Shown here one piece after another: positions 1-7,636 of a stretch of 11,058 nucleotides of DNA. Positions within the stretch are counted from its first letter, which is position 1; each line of letters starts with the position of its first letter. Source of the stretch: Monoraphidium neglectum (taxonomy: Eukaryota > Chlorophyta > Chlorophyceae > Sphaeropleales > Selenastraceae); assembly GCF_000611645.1 (NCBI RefSeq), contig NW_014012697.1:7791-18848 (forward strand), in the 5' to 3' direction. Below the pieces are notes generated by a model, which was given only the letters and a program-made list of their open reading frames with translations, was not told the DNA's origin and did no database searches. The translations under genes and the position numbers were made by a program.

Positions 1-202
1 CCCGCCGCCCCCGCCGCGGGGCCGGGGTTGGCTGGGGCAGCCGCTGAACCGGCGGCGGCGGCGGCGGCAGCGGCTGCTGCGGGGCTGCGGGCAGCTGCTG
101 CTCTGGCAGATTCGTATGCGCAGGATGAGGCTGTGGACCCTGTGAGCACTGGGGACACAGCACAGTGTGTGTGTGTGTGCGTGTGCGTGCGTGCGTGCGT
201 GC

Positions 203-259
<57 letters not shown>

Positions 260-1714
260 CGCGTGTGCGTGCGCGTGCCTGTGCGCCTTGTGTGTTTTTT
301 TGTGACGCCATGCTCAGCTTGCAGGTACAGGGAGCCTCTGCTTGGGCCTGTGGCCTCGCGTGCTTTTTGTGTGTTTTCATAGAGACAGGAGTGCAATAGA
401 GTCGCGACAAACAAATTCTTGTTCCCTCCTCGAATGCTGGCACCCGCCTCTGCTGCACAACCAACACCCTCAGGCCTGGCGCAAGCGCTTCCAGCAGGCG
501 TCGGCCACCGCCGCGGCTGCGGCCGCAGCAGCGACGCCCGGCGCGGCCGTCGCCGACGCGGCGGCCGCCATGTCCGCAGATTCCGAAGACAATGAGCCAC
601 TGCTGACGCTTGGCGGCTTCGACCCCGAGGGCCGGCTTCTCGTCAGGTCCCGCGGGGTGACGTCACTACGCGTCAGCGCCTACACGGTCGACGCGGAGCT
701 GCTGTTCACCTCGGACCCCTTTGGGCAGGCCGCTCTCGGCGGCGGCGGCGGCGGCGGAGGAGGAGGGCTGGGACGCGTCGCGTTTGTGCGGCCGACGGCG
801 TCGGCGACTGTGCCAGTGGCGGCCGCGGCCGGCGGGGACGGCGGCGGGGAGGGCGGCCTGGCATTGTCGGCGCTGAGGCTGTCGGAGGTCCTGCGGGGCG
901 TGGATGACAGCAGCAGCATCTTGGTGGAGGTCAGCGGCGGCGGCCTCACCCGGACGGCTCACAGGTGGGCCGCTCGCTGCAAACATGAGCAGCCCGCCGG
1001 CGTGCTGCTGCTGACCGCGACGATGCCGTTGATGACCGGTAAGGCTGCTGACGGGCAGAACGCAGCATGGGGCTGATCAGGCGAGCAAAACATCATATTT
1101 TTCGCCCCCGCAGGTTTGCGAGCCGCCTGCAGGTGCACGTGTCGGAGGCCCTGGGCCTTGCGACTGCCCTGGTCGCGCCCCTGCGCGGCGCCACCGGGGC
1201 GACGGGGCCGGCCGCGGCCGCCGCGCCGGCGGTGGGGGCGTACGTCAAGGTGTTTGCGAGGAGCGGCCCCAAAGGGGCGCCCTGGTTCCACAAGGTGCGG
1301 CGGTTGGGCGGGAAAGACGGCTTGCTCGGCCTCATGCATCCCGCACGTACCAACATGCGAGGTCCGTCTCTGACACATGTTGCTATGCTGGCTGCCTTGT
1401 CGCACCTCAGCAGCCTCTTTCAAAGAGCCTGCACGCCTGCTCCCAAACGTCAGCATGCGTGTGTCGTGGGCAACCTGACACCATATGCCCTGCTGCACCC
1501 CTGCTGCCCTGCCTAGAGTCTAACCATGCCCACGGTTGCCCGCACTCCTTGCTGCCAGGACGGCTACACTGACATCCGCGGCCGATTCGATTACGCCGCC
1601 TCAACCACGGCCGGCGCCGCGGGCGACCAGCGGCCCTCGGAGTTTGCGCTGCTTGTGCTGCTGGCCGGCGCGGGGGCGGCCGCCTGCAGGGCCGCCGCGC
1701 CGCCCAGCCAGTAG
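1..1714 (+). CDS. 3' end of a large conserved eukaryotic protein gene (four exons visible, 5' partial)
   Basis: Exons are read at 1-141, 474-964, 1114-1294 and 1559-1714 (TAG). Introns are 142-473 (phase 0), 965-1113 (phase 2) and 1295-1558 (phase 0), all GT-AG; the exons join in frame to 322 residues. The first exon is open from base 1, so the start lies outside the window. Residues 1-47 are Ala-rich; the second exon begins AWRKRFQQ and holds a Gly run; the third begins in FASRLQVHV; the junction of the last two creates [16 protein letters not shown]. From memory, that order ([18 protein letters not shown], then YVKVFAR, then KDGYTD.RGRFDY and FALLVL near the end) resembles the C-terminus of very large proteins of protists and algae with no settled function. 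No catalytic residues were recognised. Low-complexity Ala/Gly inserts are typical of chlorophyte proteins. The splice at 964/1113 was preferred to the GTAAGG at 1039 because it restores the conserved HRFASRL reading. Confidence 0.75.
165..278. repeat. (GT)n/(GC)n microsatellite inside an intron
   Basis: About 114 bp of almost uninterrupted alternating purine-pyrimidine: GT repeats broken by GTGC units, then a pure GT block, then a CG-rich end. It fills the first half of the 142-473 intron of the upstream gene, so it is transcribed but should be removed by splicing. Alternating GT/GC DNA is a known Z-DNA former. Confidence 0.95.
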
Positions 1715-2084
1715 CCTGCGCCACGATGAACCTGCTGGATCCTGAGAGGGTGGGTTGTGCGCTCAGCACGTTGGATGGTTTGCCCCGGGGGAAGATAAAG
1801 TCAATACAAATCCAGAGGAAGAGGTTCAACGCAGAAGGGGACTCGGGGCACTGCAGGCACCACTTCAGCACGAATTAATTGGACCCCGCCATCACGCATG
1901 CATGCCAACATGCATGCGGCGGTGCTGTGAGCCATTGCCTTGCACAGGTGTCAGTTGCCTGCTTGCTTACTTGAAGGGTACACAGTAAAGGTCAACGCGG
2001 CCTCAACTAGGCTACCCATCAGTCACATACAGATGTCGCCACTGTATGTTTTGCCGCCCCTCTCCACAAACACGCAAAGCGGTC

Positions 2085-2466
2085 TCACACTCTTGAGCAC
2101 CCCCAGAGCCGTCCAGCTTCCCGCCGATCATCACTGCAATTGCCAGCCCCGCTGCCATCGTGACAGCTTGCTACGGGCGATGGCCCTAGATGAGCGGAGA
2201 GTTTCCTTGATGGCCCCGTGTTGTATGTAAGGCGGCGCAAGCCGCTCTGCTGCGACATCCAATCGCAAGTGGAGGTTACAGAAAGCGCACGTGCTGCACG
2301 GCCAGCTTCCACTATCGTCAATGGCGCGGCAAAGCGACTGCACGGCGGGTCGCCAAAGTAAGGCAGGCACGTCGCTGCGTCGCTTGCCGCCGCCGACGCC
2401 TCACCATCCGCCGCCACGCCAGCCTCCAGTGCTAACACTATTTCGGTCTCTTCCCGGTGAAAACAA

Positions 2467-2535
<69 letters not shown>

Positions 2536-2588
2536 AGCATAGCACCAGCCAAGTGGGCCAGCCATACTGGATGGCGGCAGGGCTGCAT
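2085..2588 (-). CDS. Doubtful minus-strand ORF with a poly-serine run (167 aa)
   Basis: Open frame of 167 codons; no family recognised. Residues 19-40 are 22 serines encoded by the AGC strand of the microsatellite at 2468-2535. After it come HREETEIVLALEAG and an Ala/Ser/Asp-rich stretch, then LPYFGDPPCSRFAAPLT, and a Cys-containing tail ending GCSRV. Codon choice after the repeat favours G in the first position, as real coding does. Against it: no TGTAA was found just downstream on this strand, the repeat is also open in its two other frames (poly-Ala, poly-Gln), and the ORF overlaps the expected 3' UTR of the upstream gene. It could be a real small gene, one exon of a longer one, or chance openness in GC-rich DNA. 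The start is uncertain (2588, or the Met just before the Ser run). Confidence 0.3.
2226..2230 (+). terminator. Candidate polyadenylation signal TGTAA of the upstream gene
   Basis: TGTAA is the usual chlorophyte polyadenylation signal. This is the first one after the stop at 1714, giving a 3' UTR of about 520 nt, close to the lengths inferred for genes A and B. The stretch 1715-2225 shows no plus-strand coding; it may overlap the doubtful minus-strand ORF at 2085-2588. Confidence 0.4.
2468..2535. repeat. (TGC)22 trinucleotide microsatellite
   Basis: Twenty-two perfect TGC units plus TG, 68 bp with no interruption. The purity suggests it is young or still changing length. On the minus strand it reads AGC and would be poly-serine in the 2085-2588 ORF. 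Confidence 0.97.
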
Positions 2589-2640
2589 ACGGGTTTGCCC
2601 CGGCCCTCAAATCGGCTTTGGCGCGTTCTTGGGGGCGATC

Positions 2641-2695
2641 CCCGTGCAGTGTGGGTCTGCACGCATGTCTGTTTCCCGTGCAGTGTGAATCTGCA
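2641..2695 (+). repeat. Short imperfect direct repeat, 34-bp offset
   Basis: Units at 2641-2661 and 2675-2695 both read CCCGTGCAGTGTG, two variable bases, then TCTGCA. Nineteen of 21 positions match. The surrounding stretch 2589-2918 shows no convincing gene. Confidence 0.6.
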
Positions 2696-2918
2696 TATGA
2701 CTCCAACACGGCAAAGCACCGGCGAACAGCGCCGCGCATGTCAGCCAGTGGGCAAGAAGGTGCAAAACACACCAGAGGCAGGGGTTGTTCACCGAACAAG
2801 GATGGTGGAAAAAGGACAAGAAACTGTAGGAGCTTGGGGCCAGCGCCATAGGATTCTCTAACTTCTCATTGCTTTGCTTCAAGTCAAAGACATCCAAATC
2901 CCTTGTTTTATTGGCTTG

Positions 2919-3187
2919 TTGCAGGTACATGTAGGCAGTGATCAATGCGCATGGCATCAGATGCTGATGTGACGCACAAAGATGTTCGCTCACCTTTCAT
3001 GACCCCATGGTCATGAGTTCGAACCCTATGTGTGCGAAGCCAAACCCCACTGCATGTGGACGCTGGGACTCACCTCTGGGTGGGTGCTCTCGACACGCTC
3101 GATTGAGCCTCCCTATGATGCGACTGCAGAGAATGGCTGGCTCATCACATGGCCCTGGTGACACCCTCCCTATTGTTGAAGAATGAT
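2919..3187 (+). mobile_element. tRNA-like SINE-like element, copy 1
   Basis: This 269-bp stretch aligns with 7637-7924 over its length. Near its 5' end it has a box A-like TGACGCACAAAG (2970-2981) and a box B-like AGTTCGAACCC (3016-3026), 46 bp apart start to start, as in an RNA polymerase III internal promoter. CGCACAA (2973-2979) can pair, 6 of 7, with GTGTGCG just after box B, giving an acceptor-like stem. CAT sits near the position of an anticodon. Downstream is a non-tRNA body that contains the conserved block GCCAAACCCCACTGCATGTG. No poly(A) tail or clear target-site duplication was seen. It lies about 590 bp upstream of gene A, and copy 2 lies at nearly the same distance from gene B, so this copy may have been duplicated with the gene rather than inserted independently. 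Confidence 0.5.
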
Positions 3188-3774
3188 GCTGGAGTCCTCT
3201 CCATTCTGCTGATCATGATTTTCTTTGGGAGTTCATGTAACAAGGTTTGTGGAGCAAGGTCAAGTAAACTATGACAATTTGTATTCTTGCTTTTGCCACT
3301 CATAGTCAGACAGCAGAGCACAGCCAGATCCGCTGACTCCGCATGGTCGGGACCTAGTGCCTTAAATTGCCGCTTGAGACCCATTGTCAAGCGCGCGACC
3401 GCAGTTATGCCACATTTATGACCACAGTGTACCTCGTTTGACCGTGCTCGGTCCATACCGTAGTGCACCGAGCGCGTCGAAGTCTGCACTGCGCGTGAAT
3501 CTGAAAGAAATTATGAATTTCTACTGTTGCTAGAACTCTTTGTCTTCCGTTCTCTTGAGGTGCGGGTCAACCCACGTGAAACCGTCCGCCTCCGTGTCGG
3601 TGAAAATGGCATCCATGAGACAGGTCTCTTTGCATCATGATCTATATTCGACAGTGTTACATACATTCTAGCTTATCACTTTCTTCAATACGTAGAGTGT
3701 ACCGTAGACGTATAATCTGCGACCTGAGTCAAACAGAGAACGTACCGTGGGTCTCGAGTTTGAGCACTTGGGCG
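3188..3774 (+). promoter_or_regulatory. Upstream region of gene A, with a CACGTG box
   Basis: There is no convincing coding here. Base composition is AT-richer than in the neighbours, especially 3637-3730. CACGTG (3573-3578), the core of a G-box/E-box, lies 197 bp before the ATG. No clear TATA box was seen; GTATAATC near 3711 is weak. The equivalent region of gene B does not align except close to the ATG, where GAGTCAAACAGAGAACG and GGGTCAAACGGAAAAAC correspond. Confidence 0.35.
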
Positions 3775-5241
3775 ATGGAGGGCGCAGAGTTATGCGAATC
3801 GAGACGGATGTCTCTGCGGCTGATGGAGCGCGCCGCCGCCGAGCCCCCTGCCACGCAGCGGCGCGCGCCTGCAGCGAACACGCGCACAAGGCAAGTGCGC
3901 CTGCGCGAACAGCACTGCGTTGCGCTGCAGCCACGCACACAGACCGTGCATCCCCTATTGCCCTCATGCGGACCACCATCTACGCTGAGAGGTCGTGCTT
4001 GCGAACTGGCATCACATGATGGTTTTGCACTGGCCCCCGCCCGTTGCCACAGGCGGCCCGCGGGGAGGTTGAAGAAGCAGCTGCAAGCACACAAGACCGA
4101 CAAGCAGAAGGATCGCGGAGGCAGACTCAAGATGAGGAAAAACACCAAGAAAAGGTACGTGTCCGAGGGGGGAAACGCAGTTCCTGGGCCAAGCGCACCC
4201 CTGTCCATCCATCCTGGTTTTGTGGGGCTGTGTGTGCGAACTCACAGGCAGTCACGACTCATCAGCAGCATTCAGACTGCACGTTGGTTCAATCGGTTTC
4301 GTTCCCTAGTTACTGACACCTCCAAACGTCCTTGCCTGCAAACAACGCGATGCATGCAGGGTGCTGCGCGAGGCGGCCGCAGAGACACGTTCGCAGCAGC
4401 AGGACGACTCCGCGCTTCCCCAGCAGCCCCACCACGACGCTCCCGTGCCTGCGGTACCGCCGCACCTGCTGGACACACAGGAGTCCGTTGCGCTCCCAAC
4501 CCTCAGGACCCTTGCCATCCCCACCCGCCAGACTCCGATCAGTGGCGGCACCGCCACGCCGCAGCCGTGGCAGCAGCCGTCGTCGCTGACGCACCCCCAC
4601 CAGACGGAGGATGAGGTCAGCAGCGGCATCAGCGGCGGCGGCGGCAACCTCGGCGTCCAAGGCCGCTCCCCCCTGGCGCCAATCGCGGTCACGGAGGTCA
4701 ACTGGCCCCCGCACTGCAGCGGCGCCGACCTCCTGCTGCCGTCGGAGGGCACCGACCCCGCCACCATCGCCGAGGTGCGCGAGGAAAGTTGCCTGCATGC
4801 AGATCCTTGCTCGGGCCGTCGAATGGCATGGCAAATTGTGCGAGCACGCGTGCATCCAACCTCGCTTATCAAGCCTGGTGATACATGATGCACCAGACGA
4901 GAGCGGGCACAGACACATCAACACACCCCTTCGTTCCACCCCTCACGCTCCCACAAGCGCAGGCGCGCGCGTTGCTGGCGGCTGCGCGCGGCGCGTCCGC
5001 GCCCCACACCCTCTTCATCGAGTTCGTGGAGCAGAATCTGGGCAGCCCCGAGGCCGTCCCCTTCGTCCGCCACCTGCTGCACCACTGGCGCTGCGCCGCG
5101 CCGCTGGACTGCGCGGACGCGGGCGGTGGGCCCAACGAGGCGGGGAACGAGGGCGCCTGCTGGCCCTACGAGATGCCCGCGGAGCCCGAGGCGGCCTCCT
5201 GGGCCCTGGAGATGGCGGCGGTGTTCTCCGGCCTGCTGTAG
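3775..5241 (+). CDS. Gene A: unrecognised four-exon protein, 303 aa, paralogue of gene B
   Basis: Exons 3775-3890, 4053-4154, 4360-4774 and 4963-5241 (TAG) join to 912 nt. Introns are 3891-4052 (GC-AG, phase 2), 4155-4359 (GT-AG, phase 2) and 4775-4962 (GT-AG, phase 0). The ATG was chosen because similarity to gene B begins there (MEG versus MEE). Exon 1 gives MSLRLMERAAAEP (S-L-R-L-x-E-R-A-A-A-E-P shared with B). Exon 2 is very basic, with the shared motif RGGRLKMRKN, a plausible nuclear-localisation or nucleic-acid-binding patch. Exon 3 holds a Pro/Gln-rich start, then ESVALPTLRTLAIPTRQTP, a Gly run and EVNWPPHC. Exon 4 (92 aa) carries a compact domain-like region with FIEFVEQNLGSPEA and PFVRHLLHHWRCAAPLDC. 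There is no signal peptide or membrane segment. I do not recognise the family; a nuclear or regulatory role is only a guess from the basic patch. Confidence 0.8.
3891..4052 (+). other. GC-AG intron 1 of gene A
   Basis: The exon ends ACAAG and the intron begins GCAAGT, the classic strong context of a GC donor; it ends GCCACAG. Length is 162 nt, phase 2. No GT donor nearby keeps the frame and the match to gene B, whose intron 1 has the same phase, nearly the same length (166 nt) and also a GC donor. Confidence 0.75.
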
Positions 5242-5760
5242 AGCCGTTGTTCCGTCCGCTCACGCCATGATCTAGTTGCTCTAGAGAACCCACTCCTACC
5301 TGACCCTTGCAGCGTTTGCGCATTTCTTCACAGGCCCCCAGGACTGTGTCGCCTGCACCCTGCCCCTTCGCACCCCTTCCTGTGGACACCACCCCCCTTT
5401 GTGGCTGCCAGTGTGCCATGGTCGCTCCACGCCTGCCCCCTGCGTATCCTGCTCTGCCGCCCCCTGGGCCGCGTCCCGCGCCTTTGCGCCAGCCCGTCCT
5501 TGCCCTCTCTGTCGAGGCCAGCCACATGCAATTTCTACTGCCTCCCCACCTTCTGCAGCCGCAACTGTCTTGCTCCTGGATATGCCTCTCAACAACCAAC
5601 TCGGACCCCAATAAACGCGCACCATTTGCCAGCACACGGCGCCTTGAACGGACGGCACCTGCCAGCAGGCCCCAAAATTTGTGCAACAGGCCGCCCCTGC
5701 GCCTTGCAAGACTTGACCGGCCCCTTGCGCTCTCTGTATTTTTGTAATGGCTCAGGTGAT
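5242..5760 (+). other. Long 3' UTR of gene A, strongly conserved with gene B
   Basis: From the stop to just beyond TGTAA at 5743-5747. It aligns with 9986-10518 almost throughout. Block 5437-5490 is identical, base for base, to 10181-10234 (54 bp). Open frames exist in both copies (for example beginning MQRLRI), but they lose their common frame before the end and differences do not fall mainly at third codon positions, so I read it as non-coding. Confidence 0.7.
5743..5747 (+). terminator. Polyadenylation signal TGTAA of gene A
   Basis: TGTAA about 500 nt after the stop, preceded by a T-rich run. Gene B has TGTAA at the aligned position (10499-10503), both followed by YGGCTCA, which supports it as the shared 3' end. 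Confidence 0.7.
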
Positions 5761-5864
5761 GTGACTTGGTCGCAGAGAACCCATAATTGATTGAAAACGC
5801 TACATCAAAAATTTGTGACCAGAATCTCTCAGATAGTATTAATAAACGTTGTTTCAGCTTGGAT

Positions 5865-5910
5865 TCAGGGTCTAGGGCTTGGGCATCAGGGTTTAGGGCT
5901 AGGATTTAAG
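5865..5910 (+). repeat. Two degenerate telomere-like units (TTTAGGG type)
   Basis: CAGGGTCTAGGGCT at 5866-5879 and CAGGGTTTAGGGCT at 5887-5900 are direct repeats, 21 bp apart, with one mismatch. The second includes GGGTTTAGGG, the plant/green-algal telomere unit. The tract lies in about 130 bp that is present after gene A and missing after gene B. Confidence 0.5.
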
Positions 5911-5920
5911 GCAGTAATGC

Positions 5921-5925
5921 TTACA
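5921..5925 (-). terminator. Possible minus-strand polyadenylation signal (TGTAA), copy 1
   Basis: Plus-strand TTACA is TGTAA on the minus strand. It sits in ATGCTTACATAGCAA, which aligns with ATGCTTACACAGCAA at the putative minus-strand gene end near 10549. No intact minus-strand coding exon was confirmed upstream of it, so it may belong to a relic. Confidence 0.25.
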
Positions 5926-6320
5926 TAGCAAAATTTGCAGCAAGCTTCCGTGTGTACGGAGCTTCAACCCAACACACGCTGCACAATTTGCACCAACAAC
6001 AACGGCAGGGAGCCGCAGCATGAACGAGGCAACACGCGGTACTTACAAAGACTGAAAAAATGAAGACGCCACCGCTGGCAACATGGCCCACCCAGACGGC
6101 GTGGGAACAACGCCAGAGGAAGTTGTACAAGCACAGCACAGCAAACCAGCCGTTTGCGAAGCAGGCGCCATGCCCAGGATGAAGGAGCGAACGGCGCCGC
6201 AAGCGCTTTGCCTGCATGGCGCGAAGGTGCGGAGAAGACCACTAGAGAAATAAAAGGCCAGGGACTGCGCAGGAGACACGGGACTGACGTGCGATAAACC
6301 CTGGGCGCATATTTGCATGC
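5926..6320 (-). other. Diverged duplicate of a convergent gene's 3' UTR (relic?)
   Basis: No convincing coding on either strand. Scattered blocks resemble 10554-10860: GCTTCAACCCAACACA versus GCTTCAACGAAACACA, CCACCGCTGGC in both, and a GCGCATAT that begins or sits in a hairpin in both. I infer that the tandem duplication once extended into the 3' UTR of the minus-strand gene seen at the right edge. AATAAAAGG at 6248 is TATA-like but has no clear gene after it. The hairpin 5942-5964 (AAGCTTCCGT / ACGGAGCTT) lies here. Confidence 0.3.
5942..5964. other. Inverted repeat (hairpin)
   Basis: AAGCTTCCGT, a GTGT loop, then ACGGAGCTT: nine base pairs with a one-base bulge. Not preserved at the aligned place near 10565. 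Confidence 0.55.
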
Positions 6321-6323
6321 GCC
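6304..6323. other. Perfect 7-bp inverted repeat
   Basis: GGCGCAT, loop ATTTGC, ATGCGCC. A GC-rich hairpin that shares GCGCATAT with the hairpin at 10830-10852 is present in the equivalent segment of the second copy. Confidence 0.5.
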
Positions 6324-7586
6324 ATCCCTCATCGCAACCAGCAGCCAACACCCTCATCAATCGGCCTGCTTGGTGCCAATGCTGCCGCCGCCGACGCCAC
6401 CGCCGCCACCGCGGCTGACGCCGTCATCACCGCTGTCGCCACCGTCGCCGACGGCCCCAGAGTCCAGATGTCGAATCCGACTGCATGACTGGGTGGGGGT
6501 TGGGCACCTCTGAATCCCATCAAGCACACACACTCCCGATTGTGCCAATTAAAAAAGAGAGCAGGTCAAGCCGTCAACGCCCGCCAGTGCTAGCCGTACA
6601 GGGGGCACAGCTGGCGGCGGCGAGTGCCCAGCTGCATCATTTGCCCCTATAAACATCGCACCGGCCCTGCGTGCTGCCGCCTCCTGTGCAGTCCCGCAAT
6701 CACCGCCAGCACGGCTGCTGCCACTGCCGCATGCTGCCCTGCCGCAGGTCAGGCTGTCGCCGCTGCCGTGGGTGCTGACGTGGAGGGCGGCCCCTGTCGA
6801 CATAACGTGGCGGGTGGGGAAGCACGCTAGGCCGGTTCCCAATCCTTTCTCCAGTGGCCCGCTAGGACATGTGTGCCGGCCTCCTCAAAGGCGAGCCGTC
6901 TGCTGCCGCTTTTACTGCCTTCGCCAACCGCCATGCTGTTGCCGCTGCCGCGCAGCCGCCCCTGCTCCTCCTAAGCCTCCTTCTCACGCGGCCGCTGAGG
7001 CAGCTGCCATTGCACTGCCGGGGGCCCCAGGTGTGCCACCACGGCAGGGCCGTCCACAAGTCCATGGCCTCCACCACCGCAAGACAGACGATAAGCCAGA
7101 CCTGCGGCACAGGTCTGCCCAGCTGTGCGCAGCAGAGCCACACCTGGGAGCAATCGAGCGGGCACGCCCAGGGGGGGGGGAGAGTTGTCGCTGGACGAGC
7201 TGCCGCGCAACTCTGCAATTACGTTGGACATGCCAGTGGCCTGGCAGTGGGCCAACTTGGTGGATGCAGCCGCGCTGGTGTCGGCAGGCCGTTGAGGGCG
7301 AGCTTCCTGCCTACTTTTTGCCGGTCGTCCACAAGCAGGCGCCGGAGCTCACTGGATACTGTCTTCTGCAGGAGTGCGTTCTCTGCTGTCACCGGATTGT
7401 CTGCTGCCGCCGGGGCGGCTGCAGGCCGCTGCTGTCGCTGTCCCAGCCGCCCGGGTACCTCCGCCGTTCACAGCTGCTGCACGTGTCGCAGGTGCCCCGC
7501 CGCCGCCACAACGCTCTGCTGCAGCTTTTGCTGCTGCTGGTGATGTTGCTGTTTCTGCTGATCTTGTTATGGTTGATTTGCTTTGA
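6321..7586 (+). pseudogene. Frame-shifted Ala/Pro-rich coding-like tract, probable pseudogene or repeat-protein remnant
   Basis: Coding-like periodicity (GNY codons, Ala/Val/Asp-rich) runs along the plus strand but changes frame several times. Segments include GLLGANAAAADATAATAADA (from about 6348, stop at 6486), an Ala/Pro stretch from about 6550, AGLLKGEPSAAAFTAFANRH (from about 6872), AAEPHLGAIERARP (to about 7170), LSLDELPRNSAITLDMPVAW (from about 7185, TGA at 7293), and a tail AAAFAAAGDVAVSADLVMVD ending at TGA 7584-7586. The change at 7171-7180 falls on a run of ten G, where a one-base slip is likely. The family is not recognised. An alternative is a functional gene whose introns I failed to place; few good splice pairs join the frames, so decay is preferred. 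It occupies the spacer between the two copies of the tandem duplication. Confidence 0.35.
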
Positions 7587-7636
7587 TATGCTGTGCTTTG
7601 CTGATACCATTCTTATCACCTGCCTCTGCTGCCTAA

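Noticed and set aside
1039..1113. Alternative intron donor GTAAGG at 1039 in the upstream gene
   Set aside because: Using it adds an insert and leaves the downstream exon out of phase with the family-like reading; GT at 965 gives HRFASRL in frame.
2457..2861. Poly-Ala and poly-Leu plus-strand ORFs across the TGC repeat
   Set aside because: They owe their length to the microsatellite; the flanking translation is not protein-like.
2969..3036. A genuine tRNA gene at the T-loop-like GAGTTCGAACCC (and at 7681-7754)
   Set aside because: The bases expected as the acceptor stem do not pair, the D arm cannot be formed, and the better stem encloses too few bases for a cloverleaf.
3145..3489. Minus-strand ORF of 114 codons upstream of gene A
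   Set aside because: It overlaps the end of the SINE-like element and the gene A promoter region, has no recognisable motif, no counterpart upstream of gene B, and no splice or polyadenylation support.
5307..5747. Open frames in the 3' UTR of gene A (and 10051-10344 in B)
   Set aside because: The frames diverge before the end between the copies, and differences are not concentrated at third codon positions. Openness follows from the C-rich, stop-poor composition.
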